A DNA stretch of 64,000 nucleotides from assembly GCA_029582165.1 (NCBI GenBank), contig CM055888.1, positions 32,258,408-32,322,407 on the forward strand. The letters run 5' to 3'. This document shows positions 10,973-23,374 of this stretch, in pieces. Position 1 is the stretch's first letter. Each line of letters opens with the position of its first letter. Made by a program: the position numbers and the translations under genes. The notes below the pieces were generated by a model. That model was not told the DNA's origin. It saw nothing but the letters and a program-made list of their open reading frames with translations, and made no database searches. Source of the stretch: Portulaca oleracea. Lineage: Eukaryota; Streptophyta; Magnoliopsida; Caryophyllales; Portulacaceae.

Positions 10973-12238
10973 CTAAGCCATTATCTTAGCAGATCTGACA
11001 TAAAGGCTATCAACAACCTCGCCAACGTTGGCTATGGTTTCAAGGGTAGCCCCATAGATTGCATCAGTCTTCTGATCGTCAAAAATAACAAGGCATCCAG
11101 CACCTTGGTCCAGTGTTCCAGCAAACTTCTTATCGAGAATCATCTGAGAGAGTTTCCTCTCAACGTGGTCAATTGGGAGCTCGATCAGCTCAGCAATGTG
11201 GGTAATCTCAACCCTTGAAAAGGGCTCGATCAACCTACAGAGGTTCTGCTCCAGCAGAGTGTCGTAGAGTGACGATAAGTGGCGGTGGACGATTGGGTCT
11301 TCTTCCAACTGGGCCTTGAAGTTCTCCAATGCAGCTTCAAACAGCTTCAGGGACCGCTTTGAGTATGCCTCTGCAACAGCCTTCATGGCATCAAGCTCTG
11401 GCCCCAAGTACTGCAACCCTGCCTTGGAGGAAATTATTCCAGCCACGTCGTCAGCCTGATTCACCATGATTTTGCACAGCAGCATGTACTTGAGGCTGTA
11501 AACTGCCCTTGGATCTTCAAGAGCGTTGAAGGCCTCAAATGCTTCATAGAAGTAGCTGTAGGCTGTCTTGTAGTCTTTCTCTTCAGCATGCAGTATCCCA
11601 CTCTGCAAGTCTATGGTCCCTTGCTGGGCAGGAGGGACATAAATCGCATTGGCTGCTGTTCTAGCTGCTGTAAGTGCAGCTTTTGCTTTGGGGAGGTTTC
11701 TCAAAGAGAAGTGAAGCTTGCTCTCTAGCAACTCTATGTCTACTAACAGAAGCTTGTCATCTAGCCGTCTCACCTCCTTTATAAGGCCAGAAAGGAGAGA
11801 CAGTGCTTCGGAGTATTCCTTGGTCTCCATCAGCAGAGCTGCCAGTCTTGCTTCCACTCTCTGGCGCAAGAAAGTCCGCTTCTCAGCACGGGTCCATTGC
11901 ACCATTTCTTTGCATAGTGAGATCTGGAGCTCAGTTGTGTTTGGTATTTTAGCCACTGCGTCAATGATTCCACGGACAATTTTGGCAGTTTTAGCCTTGG
12001 GAATCACAGAGAAGTAGGGCCTCAACTGGGTCAGAAGGCTTCGAAGGTCCTCTGCCCTGTTTTCTTGCCTGAGAAGTTCAGTGAGATTTGTGATTGCCTG
12101 TTCCTTTATGCGTAAGGCTTCGGGTGATGAAGAAGGATCCTCAAGCACTCTGTAAAGGATAGAGATGGATTCAGGTGGGCTCTTGGCCTCCAAAGCCTGC
12201 GCAATTGAATCCGTGGTTGCGGGGAGATGATTGGACAT
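10973..12238 (-). CDS. RPN6: 26S proteasome regulatory subunit RPN6 (PSMD11)
   Basis: A single uninterrupted 421-residue frame encodes the RPN6 lid subunit of the 26S proteasome, which in characterised species clamps the lid to the 20S core and the ATPase ring. The N-terminal two thirds are helical TPR-like repeats (for example LSLLSGLIKEVRRLDDKLLLVDIELLESKLH and HAEEKDYKTAYSYFYEAFEAF). The C-terminal part is the PCI domain, with SLYDTLLEQNLCRLIEPFSRVEI and IDHVERKLSQMILDKKFAGTLDQG. Length matches plant RPN6 (about 420). The start is set at MSNHLPATTD (ATG complement 12236-12238); the upstream in-frame ATG at 12274 lies beyond a TTTTGCAG splice acceptor and is intronic. No disabling change is visible; the gene looks functional and converges on SAHH. 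Confidence 0.95.
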   Translation of the reverse strand: MSNHLPATTDSIAQALEAKSPPESISILYRVLEDPSSSPEALRIKEQAITNLTELLRQENRAEDLRSLLTQLRPYFSVIPKAKTAKIVRGIIDAVAKIPNTTELQISLCKEMVQWTRAEKRTFLRQRVEARLAALLMETKEYSEALSLLSGLIKEVRRLDDKLLLVDIELLESKLHFSLRNLPKAKAALTAARTAANAIYVPPAQQGTIDLQSGILHAEEKDYKTAYSYFYEAFEAFNALEDPRAVYSLKYMLLCKIMVNQADDVAGIISSKAGLQYLGPELDAMKAVAEAYSKRSLKLFEAALENFKAQLEEDPIVHRHLSSLYDTLLEQNLCRLIEPFSRVEITHIAELIELPIDHVERKLSQMILDKKFAGTLDQGAGCLVIFDDQKTDAIYGATLETIANVGEVVDSLYVRSAKIMA

Positions 12239-12261
12239 GGTAATTACGTTTGACAGAAGCT

Positions 12262-14577
12262 CTGCAAAACACATTGAAAAAAGGTTGATGTTGATATGTC
12301 ATATGATGATTTCTGTCTGTGAAATATGTATCCTTGATAAACTATAATATGAAAGCCTTGTTGAAACACAACTTAACACCAGCTAACAGAATTTACCATA
12401 TCTTTGGAACAAGGAGTAAACAATGGAGCACAAGAACCAATAAATATCATAAAAGATCCAATGGTAGCAAGTATACTACTAAACTACGTCTATTTTAGCA
12501 ATACATCAACTATCAAGCCTTGGAAAGGTGTCCCATAGCAGGCATTTTCATCTCAAAATGAATTTCAAAACATTCCCTCCCCCCCCCCCCCCCCGCCAAC
12601 AAAAAAAAAAGGAAAAAAAGGCTTTTGAGACCTTTCTTTTGTGTTTGGTTAAATTGTTAAAAGAGGGTTTGCAATAGCTTGTTACAGCAAAACAGCTTGA
12701 GATAGCAACATTTTAAAGAGAGGCTTCTCAAAACACTAAAACCAAACATTTCAACAAACTGCCAATAAGTCTTTCTTCCAATCTTCATCTACCACAATGA
12801 TCTCATGTCCTAGCATGTCAATGTTTTGCACACAAAACCAAAATTTCTACCAATGACCAATCAGATGCTCAAATAAGATGACGCGATTTGCCATCAAATA
12901 ATAACTTAACTGCCAACCAGAGCTTCCTAATCTTTCCCCAAGAAACACATGATATAGCCCGCACAGGACCAACAAGTGATTAGCAAAACAATATCCACAA
13001 AGAGAAGGAATACGAAAGAACCACAGCAGAAGAAGCTCTTTGAGAATATAAAGAGAATATATCCTCTGCAATTTGCATCACACAGGATATCATTGTATCA
13101 CTCAACACTCAACAGACTAATTTTGAACCCACTCCCATTAACAGAATAACTCCACAGTACACTACAGAGCTCGCTCTCCAATTCTTTCTTCTAAAAATCT
13201 GACAAAGCAAATGGTTAAACTTTGCTCCACATGGTACAAAACCAACGAACAGTTCCCTTCAAAGAAATAGTCTATTTGAAAATAGTTAAATCAACAATTC
13301 TTCTACTAATTTGTACATAAGATCAGGTGGCCAAGATTCTAGGGCAATAGATTCTTTCTCTTTCAACCCCCCCCCCCCCCTTCCCCTTTTTTCACAGAAA
13401 ACCAAAAAAAGTAAGGAATGGAGAGTTTGGGGGCATCTGTGACCTCTACAACATCGTTGGCTATCCACCCAACACCATCATAAACAGAAAGACAAATATG
13501 AGACCTTGCCTTAGATTCATTGTTAGTGTGCAGTTCACCCTGATGTAAATACATGACCAAGCACACCATATTCAGGGCTTCCCAGATCCCATCTGTACCT
13601 CAGAATCGAATTACATCACATTTCAAGTGATACATCATTGAACAACCAAAACCAACTAAACATTAACTTTCTATCCATTTCCCATAGAAAACTAGCCAAT
13701 CTATCATGACATACTGCTTATTCCTATCCCATGAGTCGAGTACATAAACCAGAATGCTCTTCGACAATAAAAATCTAGCATATGATTGATGAAGGTCTAA
13801 TCTAGATTTACTAATTGACAATAAAAATCTAGCATATGATTGATGACAGTTTAATCTCAATTTACTTATTGACAACAAAAATGTAGCCTATGTTGTCCAT
13901 TGGGTAGTGGTAACCATCCATATAAGTCACTACCCAGTATCAACCTTGACCAAGCAAGGAAATTGGATGTACCACCAACAGTTTAATATTAGCGGCACCA
14001 TCAACAAACTCAAAATAAGCTGTACACATCCAAGTCAATGGAACAACCACCATGTAGAAGCAGTGCCCTACAAACCAACCAATTTCCATTTGTTGGCAAG
14101 AAGTACATCTACAAATCTTCTGACCAGAGACCAGTCTCTGAGCTAGGCATCACATAAACCAGCTTTCCACATCAAACACAAAAGAATTATATCACTATGT
14201 AGACATAAGGGAAATCAAGAATAAGCTACTCGCTCAGCAGAATTTGAACAACACTCTACAAAGTTAAATCAATCACATTGTAAGATCTTAGGACCCGCAA
14301 ACTTCCTCAATCAAATATGGCGAGAAAACAGAAAACAACAGTAAGGCCGAAAATTCACATGCAACATTACCGCCGTATACTAAGCTCAGTCGATCCAGCA
14401 CCTGAATTCGTCAAAAAAACTTAACCTAATCTAACCTAACAGCAACAATAATGCTACAATAGAGTGCGAAGATGAAGCACATTTGATGGCCATAAGCAAT
14501 AGAGCAAAATATAGAATGAAGAAACAAATCTGAATCTATGAACAAAACTAGGGTTTATGAACCGAATTGAAACGAAC
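12262..14577 (-). other. RPN6 5'UTR intron (2.3 kb)
   Basis: An acceptor TTTTGCAG (complement of 12262-12269) lies 23 bases before the start codon, and a donor CAG|GTTCGT (complement across 14578/14577) follows a leader with CTCATTC and AACCCTAG text. Together they predict an intron fully inside the 5'UTR. It holds runs of 16 C (12579-12594) and 14 C (13367-13380), a 54-bp tandem repeat, and no coding frame I can support. Leader introns are common in constitutive plant genes. A transcript is needed to confirm the donor. Confidence 0.6.
13763..13895. repeat. 54-bp tandem repeat in the RPN6 leader intron
   Basis: Copies starting at 13763, 13817 and 13871 share GACAAYAAAAATSTAGC; the third is partial. 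Confidence 0.75.
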
Positions 14578-14957
14578 CTGAATGAGAGAAAACTAGGGTT
14601 GCCGAATGAGGAGGGAGAGGTTTGCAGACAGCAGAATTCTGGAATTCTCTTTTTAAACCTTTTCAGTTTTTCTTGAGCCGCGGGGCCTCAAGCTTCATGC
14701 CTTCAACAAAATCAGCCGGAACAGGTTCTGCTGTGCGGGGAGAGGAGAGTCCCCGGATAAAATTAAAAAAAAAAAAATTGTCATTAAACTCTTCAAAAAA
14801 GGACACAAATGTCAGCCAAAAATACAAAAATACGATTAATATTTTAATGTAATTATTTTAAATGTCCTGTGTTTTATAAATAATTGTCGAAAACATTATT
14901 TTTGTTGTAATTATTTATCGAAGATATTTTGACCTATTTTTTAGCGCACAAAGCATT
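14578..14957 (-). promoter_or_regulatory. RPN6 first (leader) exon and proximal promoter
   Basis: On the minus strand this interval reads from the LINE insertion site into the leader exon. The exon ends ...CTCTCATTCAG at 14578. Upstream is a TATA-like TTTAAAAAGAG (near 14649-14657). Only about 300 bases of original upstream DNA remain before the LINE; the rest of the ancestral promoter now lies beyond 22786. The transcription start is inferred. Confidence 0.45.
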
Positions 14958-15057
14958 AATTGTAGAATTTTTTTTTCCAGATCCGACAAATACACTCAAT
15001 ACAAACACATAAAACAACAAACACAACACACAAACATAAAAGAAAACCCATCTACAC

Positions 15058-18000
15058 CTAAGAGAAGCAACGACCGCTGCGCATGGCCTTCTTGGCCTCC
15101 TGGTGAGCATGTTGCACCAATAACCTTGGAACTTTAACAATTTTGCAAGCTTCCAGCTTTCCAATAGCAATTCGGCAACTCCAAATCTGCGCTCTACATT
15201 CCACCGGTGCTCTATGCTCCTTCCACAAGGCTTCTACCACCTGGCTGGAATCAGTCCAAATTAACAACTTCATCCATCCCCGAAGGGTCCCCTCCTGGAG
15301 GAATAGCCCAAAGCTCATAGTACACTGCTGAAGTACACATGCCCTTATGAACCCCCAGGGCCACTCTAACATTCTGCTTCATGAGGACCCACGCAGTTGC
15401 ACAATTGCTCTTGTTCTTGTTAAAAGCCCCATCCACCACCCAAACCCCATTCTCCTCGGGACTAATCTCCCCTCCCCAACAATAAGAAATCTCTTGCTCC
15501 ATTGCCTTCCGCTTCTGTTGATTCTGTTGATTGCTCCTTCCCCTGTTTCTCCACCATCTCATATCCCTTTCAACTCTTCTCATTTGATCCTCCAACCCTC
15601 TCGCCGCGGCCTCCACCTGATTGATGCAGACCTCATTTATGGCCTTCCAAATCATCCACATAGTACTAAAAAAATCCCCAAGTAAGCTCCGACCCTCATC
15701 CTTCCATCTTGATAGATAAAACACCCACCCTTTCAGCCACTCTCCCCATCGAACATGCTGATTTGCTTCAGGGCATATTCCCATTCTTGACCCCTTCCAA
15801 ATATGTTGAGCGATCAAGCATCCTCTAAACAAATGTTTCACATTCTCCTACTCATACCCACACCAACACTCCCCTTTCTCAGTTAGCTTCCTTCTCCACT
15901 GGTTCATCCCAGTAGGAAGAGCATCAACAACACTTCTCCACGCAAAAGTCTTAATTCTTGGTGGCGCATCGCAGTGCCAAAGCAACCTCCAAAATTTGGT
16001 CTCCTGCTCGGCGACCCCTCCTATGTCCTGCAAAAGGAAATCGAAATATACCCTCTTTACAGTGTACAAAGTATTCTGATTACCTGGCCATTGCAGAGCA
16101 TCCTGGATCCCAATCTGAGGTGGGTAAATTTTCGCAATCGGTTCAACAGACTCCCTTGTGAAATGTTGGTGAAGAAAGTTCCAACGCCACGTACCCGTCC
16201 CATTCTGATCCCAATTAGCCAGATCATGCACCTTCATTTCAGCTATAGCCTCCGAGTCAATGCCAGCCTTACATTGTAAACTCCCCCCAGGAACCCATCT
16301 CTCATCCAAAGCCCTAAATCAGCTCCCATCACCAACACTCCATCTGCATTTTGATCTCACACCCTGGACAACCCTTCTCAGGCCTTTCCAAGTAAATGAC
16401 GCACTTGCCGGAGTTTTAACCCCCTCCTCTTGATCAATCGGCGACGAAGATCCATATTTAGCCTTCCACAGCCGTAAGATCAGCAAATCCTGGTTCTCAT
16501 ACGTCCTCCAGGCCTTCTTCAACAGCAGAGCCTTGTTATACGCACCCACATGCCTTGTTTATTCTTCCAATGGATCGATTGGTTACCATCACCTTTGCAC
16601 CACAAGAATTGAACAATAATAGCGTTGATTTGTTCAATCACCCCACTTGGAACCAGATACACACTCAGAATGTGTTGGTGAAGTGCCACCAACACTTCAT
16701 TGATCAAAACAAGCTTACCAGCCATCGAAAGCATGTGGTATTTCCTGAATCCAGTCTCCTTCTCACATCGTCCACCATGAACCCAAATTGATCAATTCTT
16801 TTGCGTCGGACTTTAGTAGGAACCCCCAAATATGTCTGAAAGAAACCCCCTTCAGGGTACCCAAAAATAACCTTCATGCCCTCCTTATCCTCCTGCCCTG
16901 CTCCCTTAGAGAAACATATGGACGACTTTTGAATGTGATGATCTGCCCCGAAGCAAAACTGAATCTATCAATTGTTTGCTTCAGACTGAGACACGAGCCC
17001 GCATTCAATTCCGTAAAAAACAAGGCATCATCCGCAAAGAAAAGATGAGTGATAGGCAGCGCATTTCTAGCCACCTTCACCCCCTGGATATTCTCAATCC
17101 TCACCTCCTTATTAATGGAAGCCGAAAGGGCCTCCATACACAACAAAAATAAATAAGGGGAAAGAGGATCCCCTTGACGTAACCCAGCCGTAGGAATGAT
17201 CTTGTCGGATATAATTCCATTGACCAAGATGGAATATCGGACTGTAGTTACGCACCTCATTAGAATCTGGATCCATTTCATAGGGAACCCCATCTTGATA
17301 AGCACCGCTTCCAGAAAATCCCACCGAATCCGGTCATAAGCTTTGCTCATGTCCACCTTCAACGCAGCAAATTGTTTCCCCGCCCGGTTATTCGCCATGT
17401 AATGAAGTACTTCATGTACCACCATAATATTATCTTCCTTTATCCGACCAGGAACAAATGCCGCTTGGTTCTCCGAAATTAATGAGCCCATGACCTTCCT
17501 CAGCCGGTCCACTAGACATTTTGCAATAACACGATAAATAACGTTGCATAAGCTAATTGGGCGAAAATCCCCACCACGCTTTGTGTTTTTCTTGATGAAA
17601 GATGGAGGTGTTGTTCAGCTCCCCCACGAAGACCCCATTATTAACCGCCTCCAACACCGTATCCACAATCTGGTCGCCGATCAAATGCCAACAGTTTTGG
17701 AAGAATTCCGGAGGAATTCCATCATGACATGGGCTCTTCCCTGGTTTGAGCGTTCGAACCACCGTCTCAACATCCCCTCTTGTGAACGGCTTTAGAAGCA
17801 TCTCGCAGTCTTCAGTGGACAAAGACTTCTGAATATTCCCCACCACCTGGCCTAACACCCTATTTCTCGTAGTGCCCATAGTCTGTTGGGGCCTAAAAAG
17901 CCCAGAAAATTCATTGTGGAACTCCCTTACAAATTCCGCCTCGTTAAAACTTTCCAACCCATTATTCAAAGTCAAACAGTTAATGCGGTTAAAAGCCTGC

Positions 18001-19115
18001 CGCTTCTTATATCTCTTGAAGAAAAAGGAAGTGGATTGGTCTCCCAACCCAGCCCATTTAACCTTGCTCCGCGACACCCAAAATTCATGGACCGCTCTGA
18101 TCATGCCTTCCACATCCTCACCTTTTTGCAAGGCCCTAACAAAAGCTGAGTCCATCATTCCCACCGAAGCAACAGACTGCTGTACTACCTTTAGCTCCTC
18201 CAGGGCCGAGACAATAGGTTGAAATCTCTCTTTCTTCAGCTCCATCACCAAGTTCTTCCCCATCTGTCTAATCAATCTCAACCAAGCCACGCATTTAAAG
18301 GAAGCAATCCCCTGTACGTGTTCCAATTGAAGAATATGCGCAACTCCCTGCATAAACTTATCCACCCTTGTAACCCAAGGGTCCAGCCTGAATGAAGACC
18401 GTTTTGGAGTACTATCCCTTTTGATATGTAAGGCAAGGAGAGAATGATCAGAAAAGACAATCGGGAAGTTGTGCACGAAGGAACCCGTGAAAGCCTGCAT
18501 CTAATTTGCATACGCGTAATCCCTATCCAATCTTTCCCAGATCCCCTGTTCCTCTTTTCTCTTATTTGTCCAAGTGAAAGGAACCCCAGTAAAGGGGATG
18601 TCGTGCAAATCCATGGTAGATTTCCAATCCCAGAATTGTAGCTCTCCTCTTATCTTACTCGAGCCCCCTGTTTTTTGTGATCCATCTTCCACTTGGTTAA
18701 AGTCCCCAATAACATTAAAAGGCTGTAAGTTATTAATGGCATTTGACAGCCTATACCACACCTCCTGTCTCCCTTGGTAATAAGGGCAGCCATACACAAA
18801 CACAATATACCAACAAGCAACATTCATTCCACTAGTTTTCATAATTACAAAGTTTAAATCCCCATAAACAACTGAAAACAAACCATCCTGCTTCCAACCC
18901 ACTACAATACCCCCTGCCCTACCAACAGGTTCCACCCCGAAGACAAAGGGGAACCCCATTTTCTTAACAACCACACTAGCATTGACAACAGACACCTTAG
19001 ACTCAAAAAGACAAACCACATCTAACTGCAAAAGAGAAGACACCCAGCGGACATAAGGAGTTGCAGAGAGGTCCGCCTGGCCTAAACCTCTGCAATTCCA
19101 TGCTGCAGCCATCAT
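15058..19115 (-). pseudogene. LINE ORF2: endonuclease, reverse transcriptase, zf-RVT, RNase H
   Basis: ORF2 starts at 19115 with MMAAAWNCRGLGQ, the start of an APE-type endonuclease; its VIGDFNQVEDG and SDHSLLAL motifs follow. The reverse transcriptase covers about 18.0-16.3 kb, with VDMSKAYDRIRWDFLEAVL, AGLRQGDPLSPYLF and the catalytic FADD at 17027-17038. A zinc-binding segment (about 16.3-15.8 kb) precedes a C-terminal RNase H (VDGAFNKNKSNCATAWVLM; about 15.5-15.06 kb). Damage: an in-frame stop at 18501 between endonuclease and polymerase, a frameshift near 17.55-17.6 kb, and further shifts near 16.9, 16.55 and 15.3 kb. The protein cannot be made. Confidence 0.88.
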
Positions 19116-19265
19116 GGCAATGGAGGAGGCATTTCTTGGGCTGCCTCCGCCACCCTGTCAGCAAGAAACTCGAACCATTAATCCCCCCGCTTCTTCTCCT
19201 CCACCTTGAGGAAGGCTTCAAACTCCTTCTGCAAGATCATAACCATCTGCTCCTTCCTCTACCTC

Positions 19266-21981
19266 TTAAGTCTTGCTTGGCAAAGCTCCTCTGCAAAAGC
19301 CCGAAGTAGCTTCATCCCCATGATCCTCTCCCTCCGAGTCCTCACTCCATGACTTTCGCTGACACTTCTTGGGAAGAATCCCCATCCTGCCCACATTGGA
19401 ATAAAGCGAACTGGATTTTGAAGAAATCGATTTATGAAAGTGGACAGTAGTCGTCAGCCCAATAACCGTCTCCTCATCCCTCCCCCCCCCCCCCACTTTT
19501 AATCCGTCTCCCTCCCCAATCTTATCATAGACAGGGGGCCAAGAAAAACCCTCCTCCCCAACCTGTTCACCCTCCCCCCCACCATACTTAAGATATCCTC
19601 CGAGGATGGGTAATTTGGCGTGTACTCAAAAGTCCGCTTGAATTCGAAGTCCAAAACTTGAAAGTGGCTCGGGGCATATCCCGGAAAAGGCTCCCAACTG
19701 TTGTTCTCTCCTACTAACACCCCATGACCCAAACTCGATTCCCCTTGCTCGAATATATACGGTTCCCCAACCCCCATTTGGTTAAGAGGAAGGAGGGGGT
19801 TAACAAAGACCGACCCCAATAAATGCACATTTCCACCACCCCCCGAACATGACAATCCCGACCGAGAAGTCTCCCCAAATTCCCCAGATGGGAACACTCC
19901 CTCCCCATTAGAAAAGGTGGAATAGTAAAAGTGGGGAAAGTTGCTATCCAAATTATTGAAAGGAATGACAGAAATGCCCTCAGGGGGTTACCTGAATGAG
20001 GCCCCACCGAATTCAAGCGATGGATTGCATCACGAATAATTTGACCTTGGTCTTCAGGAGGTCCTGATGGAGAAAAGGGACCTCTTGGCATGTGATCTGG
20101 GGAAAGCTCCATTGGCCCCCCACTTCTTTCCAATAATTTGTTCAAAGTACTAGAAGTACGTGTTTGCATGTTGAGAAGTGTACTTCCTATGCAGACGTGC
20201 TGAAACACCTCTTCTTGATTCCCAACACTTCCAGGGCTGCTACCCTGAAAATTACTCCCCTCGTTTCCCCCCTGTTCCCCTTCCTCATTCTCCTGTCCCT
20301 GCTCCCCCTCCTCCATTGTACTTCTTGCCTCTTCATCCCCTCCATCACTGCCATTGCCCTCATTTTCAGCCACCCCACCATCCCACCCGTTTCCATCCTC
20401 ATCTCCCCCATCATCATCAGACCCTTCACTACCCTCCCCTTGTTGATCTTCCTCCCCTTCACTCCCTTCTTCGTCTCCATCTCTATCCTCCTCTCCCTGT
20501 TCACTTTCCTCCTCCTCCTCCTCCTCCTCCATTGGCGTCAAAGGTTGCTCTTCAGCCCCCCTCTCATGTTCCCCCAACTCCCCCTCCCCTCGCTGACTCC
20601 CCTTATCCTCCTCCATTAGAACATCAGTATGTGTCCTCTCACTAGATTCTCCATTCGAAGGAACCGCTCTCCCCGATGTCCCTCCTTCCTCTCTCTCCTA
20701 ACCCACCTTCTCGTTCCCAACATTTCCTCACCCCTGATCCCCTTCTGGTCCTCCCCTTCTCCTTCTAGAATGACTCGACTCCCCCCTCTCTTCAGATGAA
20801 ATATCAATGACCGGCCCAAACCCTTTCCCCACAAACTCCTCCACCTCAAAGAACTCCGAGTAATGTATTTCTGGTTCGCTTACCTCCGGGTGTTGTCGTT
20901 GCCCCATCCGAAGGCGGGTTGTCAAATAACCTCTCTTGGTAGGGAAGGCTCGGACCTTCCCTGAATAGGCAACACCTTCTCCAGGGATAACAGCATGTCC
21001 CATTTGCACCGCTTCTAAGATTCTTATTTTCACTTCCTCTTTAGCAACCACAGTAGGGAGAGCACATTCAAATGCATGATGGCCTATTCGTCCACACTTT
21101 TTACAGAAAATGAAAACATTTTCATCATAACGGAAGAAAACCCAGAAAACATTACCATAATCATCTCTCGCATACGCCCCGGGTACAAGAGGTTTCGACA
21201 ACTGCATGCGCACCAACACCCTCGCATTACTCAGGGAAAAGTTCGCAACCCCGTGAATATCCACATCAATGACGTCCCCAATGACCCTTGCCAACTTGAT
21301 CGCAATGCTAGCCCACTTTTGGCGAAAGGGTAGCCCTTCAAGTTGCACCCAAAGGCTAACATGACGGAATGACACGTCCTGAGGTCTCATATCGGTAGTG
21401 ATCTTCTGCAGCACCATGAGAGAGCCGTCAAAATTCACCGATCGTTGTGCCAGCATGTCCAAACAGTCCTCCGGGTGCAGGAACCAGAAGGAAAACTTTC
21501 TGTCCCCAACTTGGCGCACACTAACAGAGCTCCTAAGGACTCAGTTAGCATCCACAAGTCTTTGCAAAGCTCCTTCATCCCACTCTTTCCCAGTGACATA
21601 CCCCACAAAAGTGTTGTCAAGTCTGATCTCCACCCCCAAAGGTGGGGGGCTTAAATTGACTCGAGCCCCCATTCTTGGCCCTCCTGTAAAGCTCATCGTG
21701 TTTCTCCTTCTCGTACCTCCCTCCATAAACTTACTCCGACCCTCCCTCTTTTGGTGAAACTGCTTTGTTTGAGAAAACCTTAACTTGCTCCCACTCCCTC
21801 GATAAAACGATTTAAAGTGACTTTTACCCCTTGCATTACCCTTCCTTTTATAGAAAAAATTCCCAGAATCTATCCGGCTATGTGTTCCTTGAATGCCCCT
21901 CCCGAATGGTGGCACATATAAGGGTACATGCGTCTTTTCCTTCGTCTCCATCGGCCCCGTTGAATTCCCCATCCCTCCCAT
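19266..21981 (-). pseudogene. LINE ORF1: DUF4283 with CCHC zinc knuckle
   Basis: ORF1 starts at MGGMGNSTGPMET (21981). A DUF4283-type domain (about 21.6-21.2 kb; WLQLEGLP-like LWVQLEGLPFRQKW) is followed by the RNA-binding knuckle CKKCGRIGHHAFEC (Cys-X2-Cys-X4-His-X4-Cys, 21064-21105). A long Glu/Asp/Gly-rich low-complexity tail (about 20.6-20.2 kb) follows. The frame is closed by stops at 21541-21543, 20728-20730 and one more near 20695, then shifts near 19.95 kb. A G run (C run on plus, 19482-19495) near the end may be another shift or an assembly length error. It would coat the element RNA in an active LINE. Confidence 0.8.
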
Positions 21982-22785
21982 CTACCTGCATTAACCCCAC
22001 AATCCCATCATGCTCAGAAAATTTGGAAAAACCCCTCAACACGCCTGCAGAATATCTTCACTGTCAGCTCAATTAATCCCCTAGCCGCCCCTACTTCTTC
22101 CACAGAAGACTTTGAGTCTTCGCTATCTATTTCTTAAAATAACCTGATGTCACTTCTGCGTCCTCTCCCTATCCCCAATCCTCTTACCCCAAACCCCTTT
22201 TTGTTCTCCTATCTCAAACTACAAACAGGCCCAGCCCAACACATTAACCCACCCTACTTTTCGGGCCCTCTTTGTTAGTACACCCGAACTTTCACTCTAG
22301 CCAAGTGCTTATTACCTTCTCGGCCCAACTTCGGCCAACCCACCAACACTCCACCCGTCTTTTTTTTTCTGGAAACTTTCATCCTCGGATTCCCTGGAGC
22401 CCTCAAACTACCACGCCCTGTTACACTCCTCCTTCAGCACCAGACCACACTCAGTTGTTCATCCGGTGTGCCTCCAATTTCGTAACTCAACCATGCAGCT
22501 TCTACCCAAACCTGCACAACCAACCTACTCTGTCGATAACTCCAAAAGCACCCCAACACCTGACACTCCCGCCGCCCCAACTACCACTCCCAGTCACGGA
22601 CCCCGACAATTAGACCTAATACCCACCGCGCAGATGACTTTAACCCTTTGAAACTGTAGAAAATAGAGACAAGCCACAAGAACTAGAGAAAACTCGAGGA
22701 ACTTGAGAGTTTTGTGAATCTTAAGAAAACCTGAACTCTAGAAAAGTTAGAGAGAAGGTAGAACTTAGGCACAATTGTAGAATTT

Positions 22786-23374
22786 ATTGTTTATTACGTT
22801 TATGTTGAAATGATAATGGACTTCAATTAAAACATCCATAAGCACAAAAATTATTGCTTCCCGCATTTTTGGCGGAAAAATAAGTCTGAAGGTCCCCAGT
22901 AAATAATTACAACAAAGATTATGTCACACGTAATTATTTGTTACAATATATGGTCCTTAAAATAATTACAAAAATATTTACTGTAGAATATATGGACCTT
23001 TTAGCCGTTTTTTGGGGAAAAAAATGTTAACTTAATGTCATTACAAAAATGTTTATGTACAAAAATGTTATTTTATGACTTGGTAACCTGCTACACTTGT
23101 GACTGCGTGTAGTTATGAGTCTTTCTAAATTAAGTGATTGGATTTACCATTAATTAACCTTGTCCTCAACCACCCCTAATTAATTACTCATTCCCTTTCT
23201 TTTCTTTTTAAATTGTCACTCTCCCTCAACTTCATCCTTAGACACCCATCTCATTCTTCATCCGTCGTTTCCCACCATCTCTCCGCAAGTTCCAAGCCCC
23301 CAAAATTAGGGTTTTTCTTCATCTTCTTCAATTGCTCGCTCAAAAAACCCTTCTGTCACACAAAAAAACTAACA
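22786..23374. other. AT-rich intergenic DNA upstream of the GRF-like relic
   Basis: Before the LINE inserted, this abutted 14957. It holds TAATTACAA-type repeats and, towards 23200-23370, pyrimidine-rich leader-like text. No gene is supported. Confidence 0.4.

Larger units (their letters stand above)
14971..22772 (-). mobile_element. Full-length L1-type LINE (7.8 kb) with RNase H
   Basis: The element is bounded by a perfect 13-bp duplication, AATTGTAGAATTT (14958-14970 and 22773-22785), and ends in a short poly-A (poly-T at 14968-14976). It contains ORF1 (DUF4283 and a CCHC knuckle), then ORF2 (endonuclease, reverse transcriptase, zf-RVT, RNase H), the order of plant L1-clade LINEs. The 5' leader (about 21982-22772) is C-rich on the plus strand and noncoding. 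Several stops and frameshifts make it inactive, but the intact duplication implies a fairly recent insertion. Confidence 0.92.

Noticed and set aside
11718..12017. Plus-strand 99-residue frame inside RPN6
   Set aside because: Shadow of the well-conserved RPN6 frame on the other strand.
12239..12274. Upstream in-frame ATG giving a 433-residue RPN6
   Set aside because: The 12 extra residues are not part of known RPN6 and the ATG lies upstream of a good splice acceptor (TTTTGCAG), so it is intronic.
13907..14146. 79-residue plus frame in the RPN6 leader intron
   Set aside because: No domain, no codon bias, and it lies within the predicted intron on the opposite strand.
20164..20645. Two plus-strand Pro/Leu-rich frames of about 150 residues
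   Set aside because: They are the complement of the acidic Glu/Asp/Gly tail of LINE ORF1, a composition effect.
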